A stretch of DNA of 64,000 nucleotides. Source: CAVQJU01 sp963754955. GTDB taxonomy: Bacteria; Acidobacteriota; Vicinamibacteria; Vicinamibacterales; CAVVIG01. Each line of letters begins with the position of its first letter. The stretch's first letter is position 1. The notes under the pieces are model-generated. The model was given only the letters and a program-made list of their open reading frames with translations, searched no databases and had not been told where the DNA came from. The translations under genes were made by a program, and so were the position numbers. Shown here one piece after another: positions 28,702 to 38,504 of this stretch. Location of the stretch: NCBI GenBank assembly GCA_963754955.1, contig CAVWHY010000001.1, positions 744,001-808,000 on the forward strand, read 5' to 3'.

Positions 28702-29379
28702 GTGGAGACAGGGAATTCTACACCCGCCGGTGCAGCGAAGCGCCGGCGCTCGCGGCGCCGCCGGGTACCGCGCGGGGGCCGCAGCGAGGTCAGCGCGGCC
28801 ACGCGGGTCGAGATCCTGAAGAGCGCCGCCGCGGCGTTCCGCAAGCTCGGTTACCACGGCGCAACGGTCGAGCAGATCGCCGCCGCGCTGCGGATGAAGA
28901 AGGGCAACCTCTACTACTACTTCCGCAACAAGGAAGAAATCCTCTTCGCGTGCCACGAGTACTCCCACGATCGGCTGCAGGAGCTGCTGGACCAGGTCGT
29001 GCGCAGCACCGCGCCGCCCGACGCGAAGCTGCGGCGCCTGATCGTGTCGACCGTCCGCGTGATCCTCGACGAGCTCCACGGCACGGCGCTGCTGCTCGAC
29101 CTCGAGGCGCTGACGCCCGCGCATCTCAAGGCCGTCATCGTGCGGCGCGATCGCTTCGACCGGGGCATGCGCCTGATTCTGGAAGAGGGAATCGCGACGG
29201 GCATCTTCGCGCCCGGAGACCCCAAGCTCGTGGGCTTTGCCATGCTGGGGGCCTTGAACTGGATTGCCCGCTGGTTCAACCCGGCCGGGCCGGCCACCTC
29301 CGAGCAGATCGCGACTCGTTTCGCCGATTACCTGATCGCCGGCCTGCGCCCCACTGGCGGCATGAACAATGAACAATGA
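28702..29379 (+). CDS. TetR-family transcriptional regulator
   Basis: A 225-residue protein. An Arg-rich N-terminal tail is followed by the TetR helix-turn-helix (ILKSAAAAFRKLGYHGATVE, then IAAALRMKKGNLYYYF). The rest is a helical ligand domain of the TetR_C type. It is divergent from the patatin-desaturase-P450 cluster and likely controls it in response to a lipid-like ligand. The start is GTG. The last residues (MNNEQ) and the stop are encoded by the heptamer array at 29364. Confidence 0.88.
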   Translation: METGNSTPAGAAKRRRSRRRRVPRGGRSEVSAATRVEILKSAAAAFRKLGYHGATVEQIAAALRMKKGNLYYYFRNKEEILFACHEYSHDRLQELLDQVVRSTAPPDAKLRRLIVSTVRVILDELHGTALLLDLEALTPAHLKAVIVRRDRFDRGMRLILEEGIATGIFAPGDPKLVGFAMLGALNWIARWFNPAGPATSEQIATRFADYLIAGLRPTGGMNNEQ

Positions 29380-29447
29380 ACAATGAAGAATGTAGAATGT
29401 AGAACGAAGATTGTTCATTCTTCATTGCCCATTCTTCATTGATTCAT
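29364..29447. repeat. Inverted heptamer array (GAACAAT/ATTGTTC)
   Basis: Twelve consecutive heptamers in phase: gaacaat three times, gaagaat, gtagaat, gtagaac, gaagatt, then gttcatt, cttcatt, gcccatt, cttcatt, gattcat. The second half is the reverse complement of the first, so it forms a long hairpin between the tetR stop and the lipA start. The lipA ATG touches its end. Confidence 0.88.
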
Positions 29448-30384
29448 GGGTCCCGTCATCCCCCTCGTGCCCGCCCCTCCGGCGGCGAAGCCGCCAAAGC
29501 CCGATTGGCTGAAAGTGCGCGCGCCGGGTTCGCCGAATTACACACGGCTCAAGGGCCTCATGCGCGAGCTGAAGCTCCACACCGTGTGCGAGGAAGCGCA
29601 GTGCCCGAACATCGGCGAGTGCTGGAATCACGGCACCGCCACGTTCATGATTCTCGGCGGAGTCTGCACGCGGGCCTGTGCGTATTGCGCCATCGCCCAC
29701 GGCCGTCCGGCGCCCGCGGATCCGGACGAAGCCGCCCGTGTGGCCCACGCCATCCACACACTCGACCTCAGTTACGTGGTCGTGACATCGGTGGACCGCG
29801 ACGATCTGAAAGACGGCGGGGCCTCAATTTTCGCGGACACGATCCGCGAGACCCGCGCGATTCATCCGGCGTGCCGGCTCGAGGTGCTGATTCCGGACTT
29901 CCAGGGAAACGAAGCCGCGCTCCGGACCGTGCTCGACGCGCGCCCCGACGTGTTGAACCACAACACGGAAACGGTCCCGCGCCTGTACCGCATGGCGCGT
30001 TCGGGCGGACGTTACGCGCGAACGCTGGAGCTGCTCGATCGCTCACGCCGTTACGCGCCCGACATCCCGACGAAGACAGGCGTCATGGTGGGGCTGGGCG
30101 AGGAACACGACGAACTCGTCGCCACGTTCCGCGACCTGCGTGGAGTCGGCTGCCAGATCCTCACGATTGGACAGTATCTGCGTCCCTCGAGCGAGCACGC
30201 GCCCATGACGCGCTATTACCACCCCGACGAATTCCGCGACCTGAAGCAGATCGCGCTCGACCTCGGGTTCGTGCACGTCGAGTCGGGCCCGCTCGTGCGC
30301 AGCTCGTATCACGCCCACGAAACCGCCGACGCCTGGCAGGCTGCATCCGGGTCACAGGCGACGGACGGCCGGATTTTCACCTGA
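29446..30384 (+). CDS. lipA: Lipoyl synthase
   Basis: A 312-residue radical SAM enzyme that inserts two sulfurs into octanoyl groups. Both clusters are marked: the auxiliary cluster CEEAQCPNIGEC (Cys48, 53, 59) and the radical SAM motif CTRACAYC (Cys74, 78, 81). The C-terminal Arg-Ser-Ser-Tyr motif (VRSSYHA) carries the last cluster ligand. No clear ribosome-binding site is seen because the repeat array abuts the start. Its product is needed by the E2 protein encoded 2-4 kb downstream. Confidence 0.95.
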   Translation: MGPVIPLVPAPPAAKPPKPDWLKVRAPGSPNYTRLKGLMRELKLHTVCEEAQCPNIGECWNHGTATFMILGGVCTRACAYCAIAHGRPAPADPDEAARVAHAIHTLDLSYVVVTSVDRDDLKDGGASIFADTIRETRAIHPACRLEVLIPDFQGNEAALRTVLDARPDVLNHNTETVPRLYRMARSGGRYARTLELLDRSRRYAPDIPTKTGVMVGLGEEHDELVATFRDLRGVGCQILTIGQYLRPSSEHAPMTRYYHPDEFRDLKQIALDLGFVHVESGPLVRSSYHAHETADAWQAASGSQATDGRIFT

Positions 30385-30830
30385 ACTGATCACGGCGATC
30401 ACAGCGCCGACAATCGGATCTTCCATGTTCTGAGAGGCGCGCGTACGGCCCCGCTCGCAATGGCGATCCGCACAGAACCGTCGGGTCGAAATCTGATTCT
30501 CACATTCTTGTCTGGATGCGCCCGCTCGGAGCGGTTTGCGCCATGCGAGCCCGGGCCCTCGCCTCGCGTCTCTGCGTCGAGGCCAACATGAATGTCGCCG
30601 CCGACGCACCGTTCCACGTTCTTGTCGGCTTGAACGCCGGCCGTGGCGCACGACTGAATCGATGAAATCGTTGAAATCAGGCCTGAAAACGCGGATCCTG
30701 CCGGAATCTGGCCGGCGCGCCAATTGGAGCCAGTCTTGCTCCTGTGTCGATATGTGGACGCCTCGGCGGGTAAGAACACTCGGAATGGTGCTTTTGCTCT
30801 CTCCAGCCCAGGCAGTCATCAAGTGAGGGA
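30385..30830. other. Intergenic region without recognisable gene
   Basis: 446 nt with visibly lower GC than its neighbours. Open frames on both strands (for example leftward 30779-30399) give Arg/Ser-rich sequence with no domain and no ribosome-binding site. The right end must hold the padR promoter. It may be a decayed gene. Confidence 0.4.
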
Positions 30831-31160
30831 ATGATGATGAATGACATGTCTCGACCGGTTCCACGGCTCTCGGGCACCGAACGGCTGATTCTGGATTTGC
30901 TGCGGCAGGGCGAGCTGTTCGGCCTGCAGCTGGTGGACCGCTCCGAGGGCGCGCTGAAGCGCGGCACCGTCTACGTCACGCTCGGCCGCATGCAGGACAA
31001 GGGTTACGTCGAATCGCGGACCGAACCGCTGCCGCCCGGCGCCATCGGCCTGCCGCGCCGCTGGTACCGGCCGACCGCCTACGGGCTGAGGGTCAGCAAC
31101 GCGTGGATGATGGCGGCGCGTTCGTTCGCGGAGCAGGAACTGCGGACGGGAGCGGCGTAG
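30831..31160 (+). CDS. PadR-family transcriptional regulator
   Basis: A 109-residue winged-helix protein: LSGTERLILDLLRQGELFGLQ, then the basic recognition segment ALKRGTVYVTLGRMQDKGYV and the wing RWYRPTAYG. This is the PadR-like DNA-binding domain with a short helical tail for dimerisation. A GTGAGGGA ribosome-binding site precedes 30831. Three ATGs in a row make the exact start uncertain by two codons. The target is unknown. The stop TAG lies inside the heptamer array. Confidence 0.85.
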   Translation: MMMNDMSRPVPRLSGTERLILDLLRQGELFGLQLVDRSEGALKRGTVYVTLGRMQDKGYVESRTEPLPPGAIGLPRRWYRPTAYGLRVSNAWMMAARSFAEQELRTGAA

Positions 31161-31230
31161 AATGTAGAACGCAGAACGCACAACGGAAAATCGGATTCTT
31201 CCGTTCTACATTCGCCGTTCTACGTTCTCT
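31157..31230. repeat. Inverted heptamer array (GTAGAAC/GTTCTAC)
   Basis: Heptamers gtagaat, gtagaac, gcagaac, gcacaac pair with gttctac, attcgcc, gttctac, gttctct. It lies between the convergent padR and lpd genes, and both stop codons (TAG) are supplied by the repeat words. Confidence 0.85.
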
Positions 31231-32638
31231 TAGGCTTGTAGACGTGCGTCGCCTGGCCGAAGAACACTTCGGCAGCTTCCATCAGCGTTTCGGTGAGCGT
31301 CGGATGCGGGTGGATCGAAAGCTTCAGATCCGACGCGGTGGCGCCCATCTCGATCGCGACAACGGCCTCGGCGATGAGCTCGCCGGCGCCGCTGCCGACG
31401 AGGCCGACACCCAGGATGCGTTCCGTCGCCGGATCGATCAGCAGCTTGGTGAGGCCGTCCATGCGGTCGAGCGTGATCGCGCGGCCCGACGCCGCCCACG
31501 GAAACTTCGCGACGCTCACGGCCCGTCCCGCGGCCTGAGCCTGCGCCTCTGTCAGCCCGGCCCACGCCAGTTCGGGGTCGGTAAACACGACAGCGGGAAT
31601 CGCCTGAGGCTCGAACACGGCTTTGTGGCCGGCAATCACTTCGACGGCCGTCCGCCCCTCGTGCGACGCTTTGTGCGCGAGCATCGGTTCGCCCACGACG
31701 TCGCCGATGGCGAAGATCGACGGCTCCGCCGTCCGCATCTGTCCGTCCACGACGATGAAACCGCGTTCGTCGAGCTGAACCCGCGTCTTGTCGAGGCCGG
31801 GCACGCTGGCGTTGGGACGCCGGCCGACGGCGACGAGCACGCGGTCGAACACCGCGTCGCCGGACTGGCCGCCGTCGAAGGTCACGCGGATGCCGGCCGG
31901 CTCCGCCTTCATCTGCACGACCCGCGTGTTCAGCAACACGGCTTTCATCGTCCGGCTGATGCTTTTGGCGAGGACGTCGACCAGATCACGGTCGGCGCCG
32001 GGCAGCAGGCCCGGAGTCATTTCGACCACGGTGACGGCACTGCCGAGCGCCGCGTAGACCGACCCCAGTTCGAGACCGATGTACCCGCCGCCGACCACGA
32101 GCAGCGATGAGGGGATGTCGGGCAGATCCAGCGCCCCCGTCGAATCCATGACGCGCGGATCGTCTCCTCCCGGGAGCCGGAGCGACGCCGGCACGGCCGG
32201 TACCGATCCCGTCGCCAGGATCGCGTGCTCGAACTGCACCGTGTCTTCCCCGCCTGACACGAGCTTCACCCGCAGTGTGTGCGCGTCCTCGATCGAGGCG
32301 AACCCGCGCAGGTACTGCACCTTCCGGCTCTTGGCGAGCAGCCCGGTGCCGTTGGTGAGCCGCGCGACAACCTGGTTCTTGAATGCGCGCAGTTTATCGA
32401 GATCGATCGCGGGCTCGTTGAACGTGATCCCCCACGCGTCCGCGTGGCGCGCTTCGGTGACGAGCTTGGCGACGTGCAGGAGGGCCTTCGACGGGATGCA
32501 GCCACGGTAGACGCACACGCCCCCGGGATTGACCTCGGGATCGATCAGCGCCGTCTTGAGACCGAGGTCCGCCGCGAGAAACGCGGCAGCGTAACCGCCC
32601 GGGCCGCCGCCCACGACGACGACTTGAACGGCAGTCAT
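31220..32638 (-). CDS. lpdA: Dihydrolipoyl dehydrogenase (E3)
   Basis: A 472-residue flavoprotein: FAD site GGGPGGYAAA (10-19), redox pair CVYRGC (Cys42, Cys47), NAD site VVGGGYIGLELG and the C-terminal base in HPHPTLTE. It reoxidises the dihydrolipoyl arm of E2 and passes electrons to NAD+. The ATG overlaps the E2 stop (ATGA), so it is the last gene of the pdh operon. The last codons (KRT, stop) lie in the heptamer array. Confidence 0.95.
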   Translation of the reverse strand: MTAVQVVVVGGGPGGYAAAFLAADLGLKTALIDPEVNPGGVCVYRGCIPSKALLHVAKLVTEARHADAWGITFNEPAIDLDKLRAFKNQVVARLTNGTGLLAKSRKVQYLRGFASIEDAHTLRVKLVSGGEDTVQFEHAILATGSVPAVPASLRLPGGDDPRVMDSTGALDLPDIPSSLLVVGGGYIGLELGSVYAALGSAVTVVEMTPGLLPGADRDLVDVLAKSISRTMKAVLLNTRVVQMKAEPAGIRVTFDGGQSGDAVFDRVLVAVGRRPNASVPGLDKTRVQLDERGFIVVDGQMRTAEPSIFAIGDVVGEPMLAHKASHEGRTAVEVIAGHKAVFEPQAIPAVVFTDPELAWAGLTEAQAQAAGRAVSVAKFPWAASGRAITLDRMDGLTKLLIDPATERILGVGLVGSGAGELIAEAVVAIEMGATASDLKLSIHPHPTLTETLMEAAEVFFGQATHVYKPKRT

Positions 32639-34032
32639 GCCTGAAGCGAGAGCAGGAAGGGCTGCTCGAACACGTCGGCGACCCAGCGCAGGAACCGGGC
32701 GCCGTCGGCACCGTCGATCGCGCGATGGTCGTACGACAGCGACAGCGGGAGCATCAGGCGCGGGGTGAACTGTCCGTCCCTGAACACGGGCTCCATGCGC
32801 GCGCGCGAAATACCGAGGATGGCGACTTCCGGCGCGTTGACCAGCGGCGTGAACGACGTGCCGCCGATGCCGCCGAGATTGGAGAGGCTGAACGTACCGC
32901 CCTGCATCTCTTCGACCGACAGCTTCCGGTTTCGCGCCTTCTCGGCCAGTGCCGCCACTTCCTCGGAAATCTGCGTCAGGCTCTTCGTGTCGGCGTCGCG
33001 GACGACGGGGACGAGGAGACCGCGATCCGTATCGACGGCCACACCGATGTGGACGTACTTCTTGACGATGATCTCCTCGGCCGCCATGTCGATCGAGACG
33101 TTGAACTGCGGAAACTGCCGGAGTGCGGCGGCGACAATCTTCACGGCGAGCGTCGTGACCGTCAGCGGCGCCGTGCCCGCGCCGGCCTGCTTCGTGTGGC
33201 GCTTCCGGATTTCCTCGAAGCCGGTGATGTCGGCCAGGTCGTACTGGGTGACGAGCGGAATGGCCGCCCACGACGCAGCGAGGTGCTCGGCCGTCTTCCT
33301 GCGGATGCCGCGCATCGGCTGACGCTCGACGGCGCCCCAGCGGCTGAAGTCGGGCAGCGGCTCCGCCATCGGTCGCTGCGCTGAGCCTCCGGCGGCAGCC
33401 GACGCAGCCGCCGTGATCAGGCGCTTCGCATGCTCCTTCACGTCGTCGATGGAGATCCGGCCGCCATCGCCCGTGCCGGGTACCTGGTTGATGTCGACGC
33501 CCAGCTCGCGCGCCATGCGGCGGACCGAGGGCGCCGCCGGGGCCGACGGTGCATCAGACGCAGGCGCCACGACGTGCCGCGGGCCTCGCGCGATGTCGAC
33601 GACGTTGTCTCCGGTGGGCCGGGGCCGTTCGGCAGCCGGCGGAGCCGGCGCGGACGCGGGCTCGGGCTCAACTCGCGGCGGCGCGGTTGTAACAGAAGCA
33701 GGAGCAGGAGCCGGAGGTGCGGCGGGCGGCGGCGCGGCCGCGGCCGGCGCGGGAGGAGGCGGCGCCGCCTGCGCGGCCGGCGCGGCGGCGGAGGCCCCGT
33801 TGTCGGCGAGGCTCAGGATCGCCTGTCCGACCTTGACCTTGTCGCCCGCCTTGACCTTGATGGCGGTCACGGTGCCCGCGACCGACGATGGCACTTCGAT
33901 CGTCGCCTTGTCGGTTTCGAGTTCCAGAACCGGCTGATCCTTGGCCAGCGTATCGCCGACCTTTACCAGCACGTTCAGCACATCGCCTGCGCTGATGTTT
34001 TCGCCCAGTTCGGGCAGCGTGAAATCCGCCAC
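32635..34032 (-). CDS. aceF: Pyruvate dehydrogenase E2 (dihydrolipoyl acetyltransferase)
   Basis: A 465-residue protein. One lipoyl domain (1-76, lipoyl Lys42 in ETDKATIE) is followed by a long Ala/Pro-rich flexible linker (~78-150), an E3-binding domain (VRRMARELGVDINQVPGTG) and the catalytic domain with DHRAIDG near the end. Many E. coli-type E2 proteins have three lipoyl domains; this has one. The GTG start at 34032 overlaps the E1 stop as TAGTG. The pairing with an AceE-type homodimeric E1 fixes the substrate as pyruvate. Confidence 0.93.
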   Translation of the reverse strand: MADFTLPELGENISAGDVLNVLVKVGDTLAKDQPVLELETDKATIEVPSSVAGTVTAIKVKAGDKVKVGQAILSLADNGASAAAPAAQAAPPPPAPAAAAPPPAAPPAPAPASVTTAPPRVEPEPASAPAPPAAERPRPTGDNVVDIARGPRHVVAPASDAPSAPAAPSVRRMARELGVDINQVPGTGDGGRISIDDVKEHAKRLITAAASAAAGGSAQRPMAEPLPDFSRWGAVERQPMRGIRRKTAEHLAASWAAIPLVTQYDLADITGFEEIRKRHTKQAGAGTAPLTVTTLAVKIVAAALRQFPQFNVSIDMAAEEIIVKKYVHIGVAVDTDRGLLVPVVRDADTKSLTQISEEVAALAEKARNRKLSVEEMQGGTFSLSNLGGIGGTSFTPLVNAPEVAILGISRARMEPVFRDGQFTPRLMLPLSLSYDHRAIDGADGARFLRWVADVFEQPFLLSLQA

Positions 34033-36708
34033 TACGACACCGCCGGGTTCAGTTTGTCGGGATTGATGCCAAGCGTCTTGATCGCCTTCTTCACCACGGC
34101 GACATCCAGCTTGCCCTCGCGCGCCAGCGCGCCGAGCGTGGCGACGACGATATAACGGGCGTCGACTTCGAAGAAGTCGCGAAGGCTTTCGCGGCTCTCG
34201 CTGCGGCCGAAACCATCGGTGCCGAGCGTCTCGAGCGGACGCGGCAGCCACCGATCGATCGCGTGCGGCAGCGCCTTGACGTAATCCGAGGCGGCGACGA
34301 ACACGCCGGGGGCGTCCTTCACGCACTGCGTCACGTACGGCACGCGCGGCGTCTCGCCGGGGTGCAGCATGTTCCACCGGTCGGCCGTGAAGCCGTCCCG
34401 ATAGAGCTGCACGTAGCTCGTGATGCTCCACACGTCGGCGCCGACGCCGTAATCGGATTCCAGGATCGCCTGCGCTTTGACCACTTCGGGCAGGATGGCG
34501 CCGCTGCCGAAGAGCTGCGCGCGCAGCTTGGCCTTCGGCGTCGACGTGGCGCGGAAGCGGTAGAGCCCCTTGAGGATGCCCTCGCGCGAGCCTTCGGGCA
34601 TGGGCGGCATCTCGTACTGCTCGTTCATCACCGTCAGGTAGTAGAAGACGCTTTCCTGCTCGACGTACATCCGGCGGATGCCCTCTTCGATGATGACCGC
34701 CATTTCATAGGCATACGCCGGGTCGTAGGGCAGGCAGTTCGGATACGCGAGCGCGAACATCTGGCTGTTGCCGTCCTGATGCTGCAGGCCTTCGCCGGCG
34801 AGCGTCGTCCGGCCGGCCGTCCCGCCGAGCAGGAATCCGCGCGTGCGTGAATCGGCGGCCGCCCAGATGAGATCGCCGATCCGCTGGAACCCGAACATCG
34901 AGTAATAAATGAAGAATGGGATCGTGTTCACGCCGTGCGTCGCGTACGCGGTGCCCGCGGCGATGAACGAGGACATCGATCCGGCTTCGTTGATGCCTTC
35001 TTCGAGAATCTGCCCGTCGGACGCCTCCTTGTAGTACAGGAGCGTGTCCATGTCGACCGGTTCGTAGACCTGCCCCGCGTGCGAGTAGATGCCGACGGCA
35101 CGGAACAGCGCCTCCATGCCGAAGGTGCGAGCCTCGTCCGGCACGATCGGCACGATCAAGCGGCCGATTTCCTTGTCGCGCAGGAGCTTGCTCAGCAGCC
35201 GCACGAACACCATCGTCGTCGAGGCCTTGCGGCCTTCGGTGCCCTTGAAAAACTCCTCGAACTGCTCGTGCGCGGGAGCCGGCAGGGCCTCGCTGCGGAC
35301 CTTGCGCGCGGGCACGAATCCGCCGAGCGCCTTGCGTCGCTCGCGCATGTAGCCGGTTTCGGGGCTGTCTTCTCCGGGGCGGTAGAACGGGGCGTGGCCG
35401 ATGTCTGCGTCGGAGATCGGGACGCCGAAGCGTGTGCGGAAGGCGCGAAGCTCGTCTTCGTTGAGCTTTTTCTGCTGGTGGGTGATGTTCTTGCCCTCAC
35501 CGGCTTCGCCGAGGCCGTAGCCCTTGATGGTCCGGGCGAGGATGACGGTCGGCCCGCCTTTGTGCTCCACCGCCGCCTTGAAGGCGTTGTACACCTTCAC
35601 CGGATCGTGGCCGCCGAGGGTCATCTTCTTGAGCTGGTCGTCGCTCAGGTGCTTGACCATCTCGAGCAGCCGCGGATCGGCGCCCCAGAAATGCTCGCGC
35701 AGGTATGCGCCGGATTCGACGGCGTATTTCTGATACTGGCCGTCGACGATTTCGCCCATGCGCTTGACGAGCACCCCGTCGCGGTCCTTCGCGAGCAGCA
35801 CGTCCCATTCGCGTCCCCAGAGGACCTTGATCACGTTCCAGCCGGCGCCGCGGAACGCGGCCTCGAGCTCCTGGATGATCTGACCATTGCCGCGGACGGG
35901 TCCGTCGAGACGCTGGAGATTGCAGTTGATGACGAAGATGAGATTGTCGAGCTTTTCGCGCGCGGGCAGCGTGATGGCGCCAAGCGATTCGGGCTCGTCC
36001 GTCTCGCCGTCGCCCAGGAACGCCCAGACCTTCGTCTGCGACGGCGGCTTCAGCCCGCGATCCTCGAGGTAGCGGATGAAGCGCGCCTGGTAGATCGCCA
36101 TGATGGGACTGAGGCCCATCGAGACGCTCGGGTAGTCCCAGAAGTCGGGCATCAGCCAGGGATGCGGGTACGACGAGAGGCCGCCGCCGTCTTTCAGCTC
36201 GCGGCGGAAGTTCTCGAGGTGCGTTTCGTCGATGCGCCCTTCGAGGTACGCGCGCGCGTAAATGCCGGGCGCCGCGTGGCCCTGGAAGAAGATCACGTCG
36301 GGATCGCCCGATTCGTGTCCACGGAAGAAGTGATTGAAGCCGACTTCGTACAACGTCGCGGCTGAGGCAAACGTCGAGATGTGGCCGCCGATCCCTTCCG
36401 ACGCCTTGTTCGCGCGCACGACCATCGCGGCGGCGTTCCAGCGGACGAGGCTCTTGATGCGGCGCTCGACGTCGGGACTGCCCGGCATCAGCGACTTGTT
36501 CGTCGGCCGGAATTGTGTTGACGTAGGGAGTGTTGGCGGTGAACGGCAGCTTGACGCCGTGCTGTCTGGCGTACTGGGTCAGTTCGCGGAGCAGGCGTGC
36601 GACCTTGGCGGGACCGCCGCTCTGCAGGACATAATCAACGGAATCGAGCCATTCGCGTGTTTCCGTCGCGTCGAGATCGGCCGCGTCTTTGGGGGAAATA
36701 TGTCGCAC
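34032..36708 (-). CDS. aceE: Pyruvate dehydrogenase E1, homodimeric type (frameshifted)
   Basis: A thiamine-diphosphate enzyme of about 891 residues. The N-terminus (TREWLDSVDYVLQ) and FTANTPYVNTIPADEQ read in one frame; from about 36508 on, SLMPGSPDVERRIKS and the rest read in another, one extra base apart. The TPP/Mg motif is visible (FLGDGETDEPE to INCNLQRLDG). It decarboxylates pyruvate and acetylates E2. The GTG at 36708 is preferred to the open frame upstream because GAAAGGA sits 9 nt before it and the family begins there. An essential gene broken once in an otherwise perfect sequence suggests a sequence error. Confidence 0.92.
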
Positions 36709-36925
36709 GAAGGGCGTTCCTTTCGGAAGTGTCGGCTCGCCGTGACTCGACCTGTAGGTCAATGTTCATTGTAACCCTGCGTTGCGAAAAGCCAACCATG
36801 CGGCGCCGCGCGAGCTCCTCCATTTTTGTCGTGCGGCCTGAGATCTCACCCCGAACTGTCGCGATTGACCGGACGACTCCGCCGAGGACGCCGCGCAGAC
36901 TTGTGCACGCGGGGGCGCTCCGCAC

Positions 36926-37624
36926 GTGACGAAGCTGAAGCTGATCGACGTGTCCACCGCGATCGTATCCTGCGAGCTCTGCCCGCGGCTGCGCGCGTAC
37001 TGCCGGCGCATCGGGATCGAAAAGCGGCGCGCGTTCCGCGACGACACGTACTGGGCGAAGCCGGTTCCGGGATTCGGCGATCCGCACGCGCGGCTGCTCG
37101 TCGTCGGCCTCGCGCCGGCCGCGCACGGCGCGAACCGCACGGGCCGCGTGTTCACGGGCGACGGCATCGGCGGATCCGGAGACTTCCTGATGACGGCCCT
37201 GTGCAAGGCGGGCTTCGCCAACATCCCCACCTCGCAGCACACGGGCGACGGGCTCGCGCTCGACGACGCGTTCATCGCGGCCGCAGTACGGTGCGCGCCG
37301 CCCGACAACAAGCCGACACCCGAAGAAATCGCCCGCTGCCTTCCGCATCTCGGCGCCGAGCTCCTCGCGCTGCCGCGCGTGTCGATCGTCGTCGCGCTCG
37401 GGAAAATCGCGTTCGACGCGTATCTGCAACTGCTGAAGCGCAACGACGTCGCGCTGAAGCCGCGGCCGACGTTCGGCCATGGCGTGGCGCATCGCCTGCC
37501 GAATGGACAGATGTTGTTCGGGTGCTATCACCCGAGCCGGCAGAACACGAACACGGGCAAGCTCACGGCCGACATGCTCGGGGACGTTTTTAACGAGGTC
37601 CGCACGATCCTCCAGGTCCAGTAG
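36926..37624 (+). CDS. Type 5 uracil-DNA glycosylase (UDGb-like)
   Basis: A 232-residue Fe-S DNA repair enzyme. The cluster ligands are CELC (Cys16, Cys19) and the later pair in VRCAPPDNKPTPEEIARC. The catalytic motif 1, GLAPAAHGANRTGRVFTGD, and motif 2, HPSRQNTNTGKLT, are those of family 5, which removes uracil and some other deaminated bases. In family 5 the usual motif-1 acid is absent, as here. The start is GTG. It is divergent from aceE. Confidence 0.9.
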   Translation: MTKLKLIDVSTAIVSCELCPRLRAYCRRIGIEKRRAFRDDTYWAKPVPGFGDPHARLLVVGLAPAAHGANRTGRVFTGDGIGGSGDFLMTALCKAGFANIPTSQHTGDGLALDDAFIAAAVRCAPPDNKPTPEEIARCLPHLGAELLALPRVSIVVALGKIAFDAYLQLLKRNDVALKPRPTFGHGVAHRLPNGQMLFGCYHPSRQNTNTGKLTADMLGDVFNEVRTILQVQ

Positions 37625-37667
37625 GTTCAAGAGGTCCGAGAGGTCCGAGAGGTCCGAGAGGTTCGAA
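37623..37667. repeat. Tandem nonamer array AGGTCCGAG
   Basis: Five 9-nt words in phase (aggttcaag, aggtccgag three times, aggttcgaa), directly after the glycosylase stop. A palindromic gttcgaac ends it. No inverted half is present. Confidence 0.8.
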
Positions 37668-37721
37668 CCATTCGGAACATCCGTGCGGGGGCGGGGTCCA
37701 ACTTCTACACGGAGGTTGGCC

Positions 37722-38410
37722 ATGCGACGAAGACGCTCGGTCCTCCTGATCTCTATCTCTGTTCACGCGGTGGTGCTGGGGCTGGTGGCGACGGCGCCGT
37801 GGTGGTCGCCCATCGCCAACTGGCCGATGCCGCGCGAGGTGCTCGCGTTCACCGTAAGCCCGCGCGTCGCCAGCGCCGCAGGACATCGAGCTGCCACGGC
37901 CGCCGCGTGCGCGCGCCCGGCGGGCTCCCGCGTCCGCGTCTTTCGCGTCGCCGGAGCTCGCGCCGATTGTCGCGCCCACGGGCGTGGCGCCGGAACCGGC
38001 GCGCGAGGAACGCAGCAGGTCCGTTGTCAGCCGTCGAGCCCGCAGACAGGGGCACGGGAACAGTCGATGGTGTCGGCGTGGCAGCGTCGATGCCGCCGCC
38101 TCCTGCGCCAAAGCCGCCGGAACCAGTCCGGCCGGGCGGCATGGTTCGGCAGCCTGAAAAGATCGTTCACGTTGCGCCGCAGTACCCGCAGATCGCCCGT
38201 GCGTCGCGCGTTCAGGGCGTCGTCATCATCGAAGCGACGATCGACAGCCAGGGCAACGTGGAATCAACCGCCGTGTTGCGATCCATTCCGCTGCTTGATC
38301 AGGCGGCGCTCGCAGCGGTCCGCCAATGGAAGTTCACGCCGACGCTGCTGAACGGCGTCGCGGTGCCGGTGATCATGACGGTGACCGTGAACTTCGAGTT
38401 GTCGCAGTAA
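37722..38410 (+). CDS. TonB-like energy transducer (frameshifted)
   Basis: The N-terminus (RRRRSVLLISISVHAVVLGLVA) is the single membrane anchor of TonB. The middle is Pro/Ala-rich and reads through at least two frame breaks between ~37860 and ~38050. The C-terminal domain is intact: PQYPQIARASRVQGVVIIEATID and AALAAVRQWKFTPTLLNG. Such proteins transmit proton-motive force from ExbBD to outer-membrane receptors. GGAGGT precedes the ATG. No exbBD is in view. The corrected protein would be about 229 residues. Confidence 0.8.
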
Positions 38411-38415
38411 GACAA

Positions 38416-38504
38416 GACGTAGAACGCAGAGCACGCAAAGGGCGCAGAGTTATTCCAGTACACATCTGATCTCTGCCGATTCGGCGTGCTCAGCGTTCTA
38501 CGTC
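38416..38504. repeat. Inverted array (GACGTAGAACGC arms)
   Basis: Arms 38416-38436 and 38484-38504 match at 20 of 21 positions as reverse complements; inner gcgcagag/ctctgc extends the stem. It lies between the convergent TonB-like and threonine dehydratase genes. The last codons and stop of the latter (DVER, TGA) are part of the right arm. Confidence 0.85.

Noticed and set aside
30399..30779. Leftward 126-codon open frame in the lipA-padR gap
   Set aside because: No domain, no ribosome-binding site, and composition typical of a chance frame.
36775..36925. Possible tRNA or riboswitch in the aceE/glycosylase gap
   Set aside because: No cloverleaf with a T-loop GTTCRA could be formed and no known aptamer core was seen.
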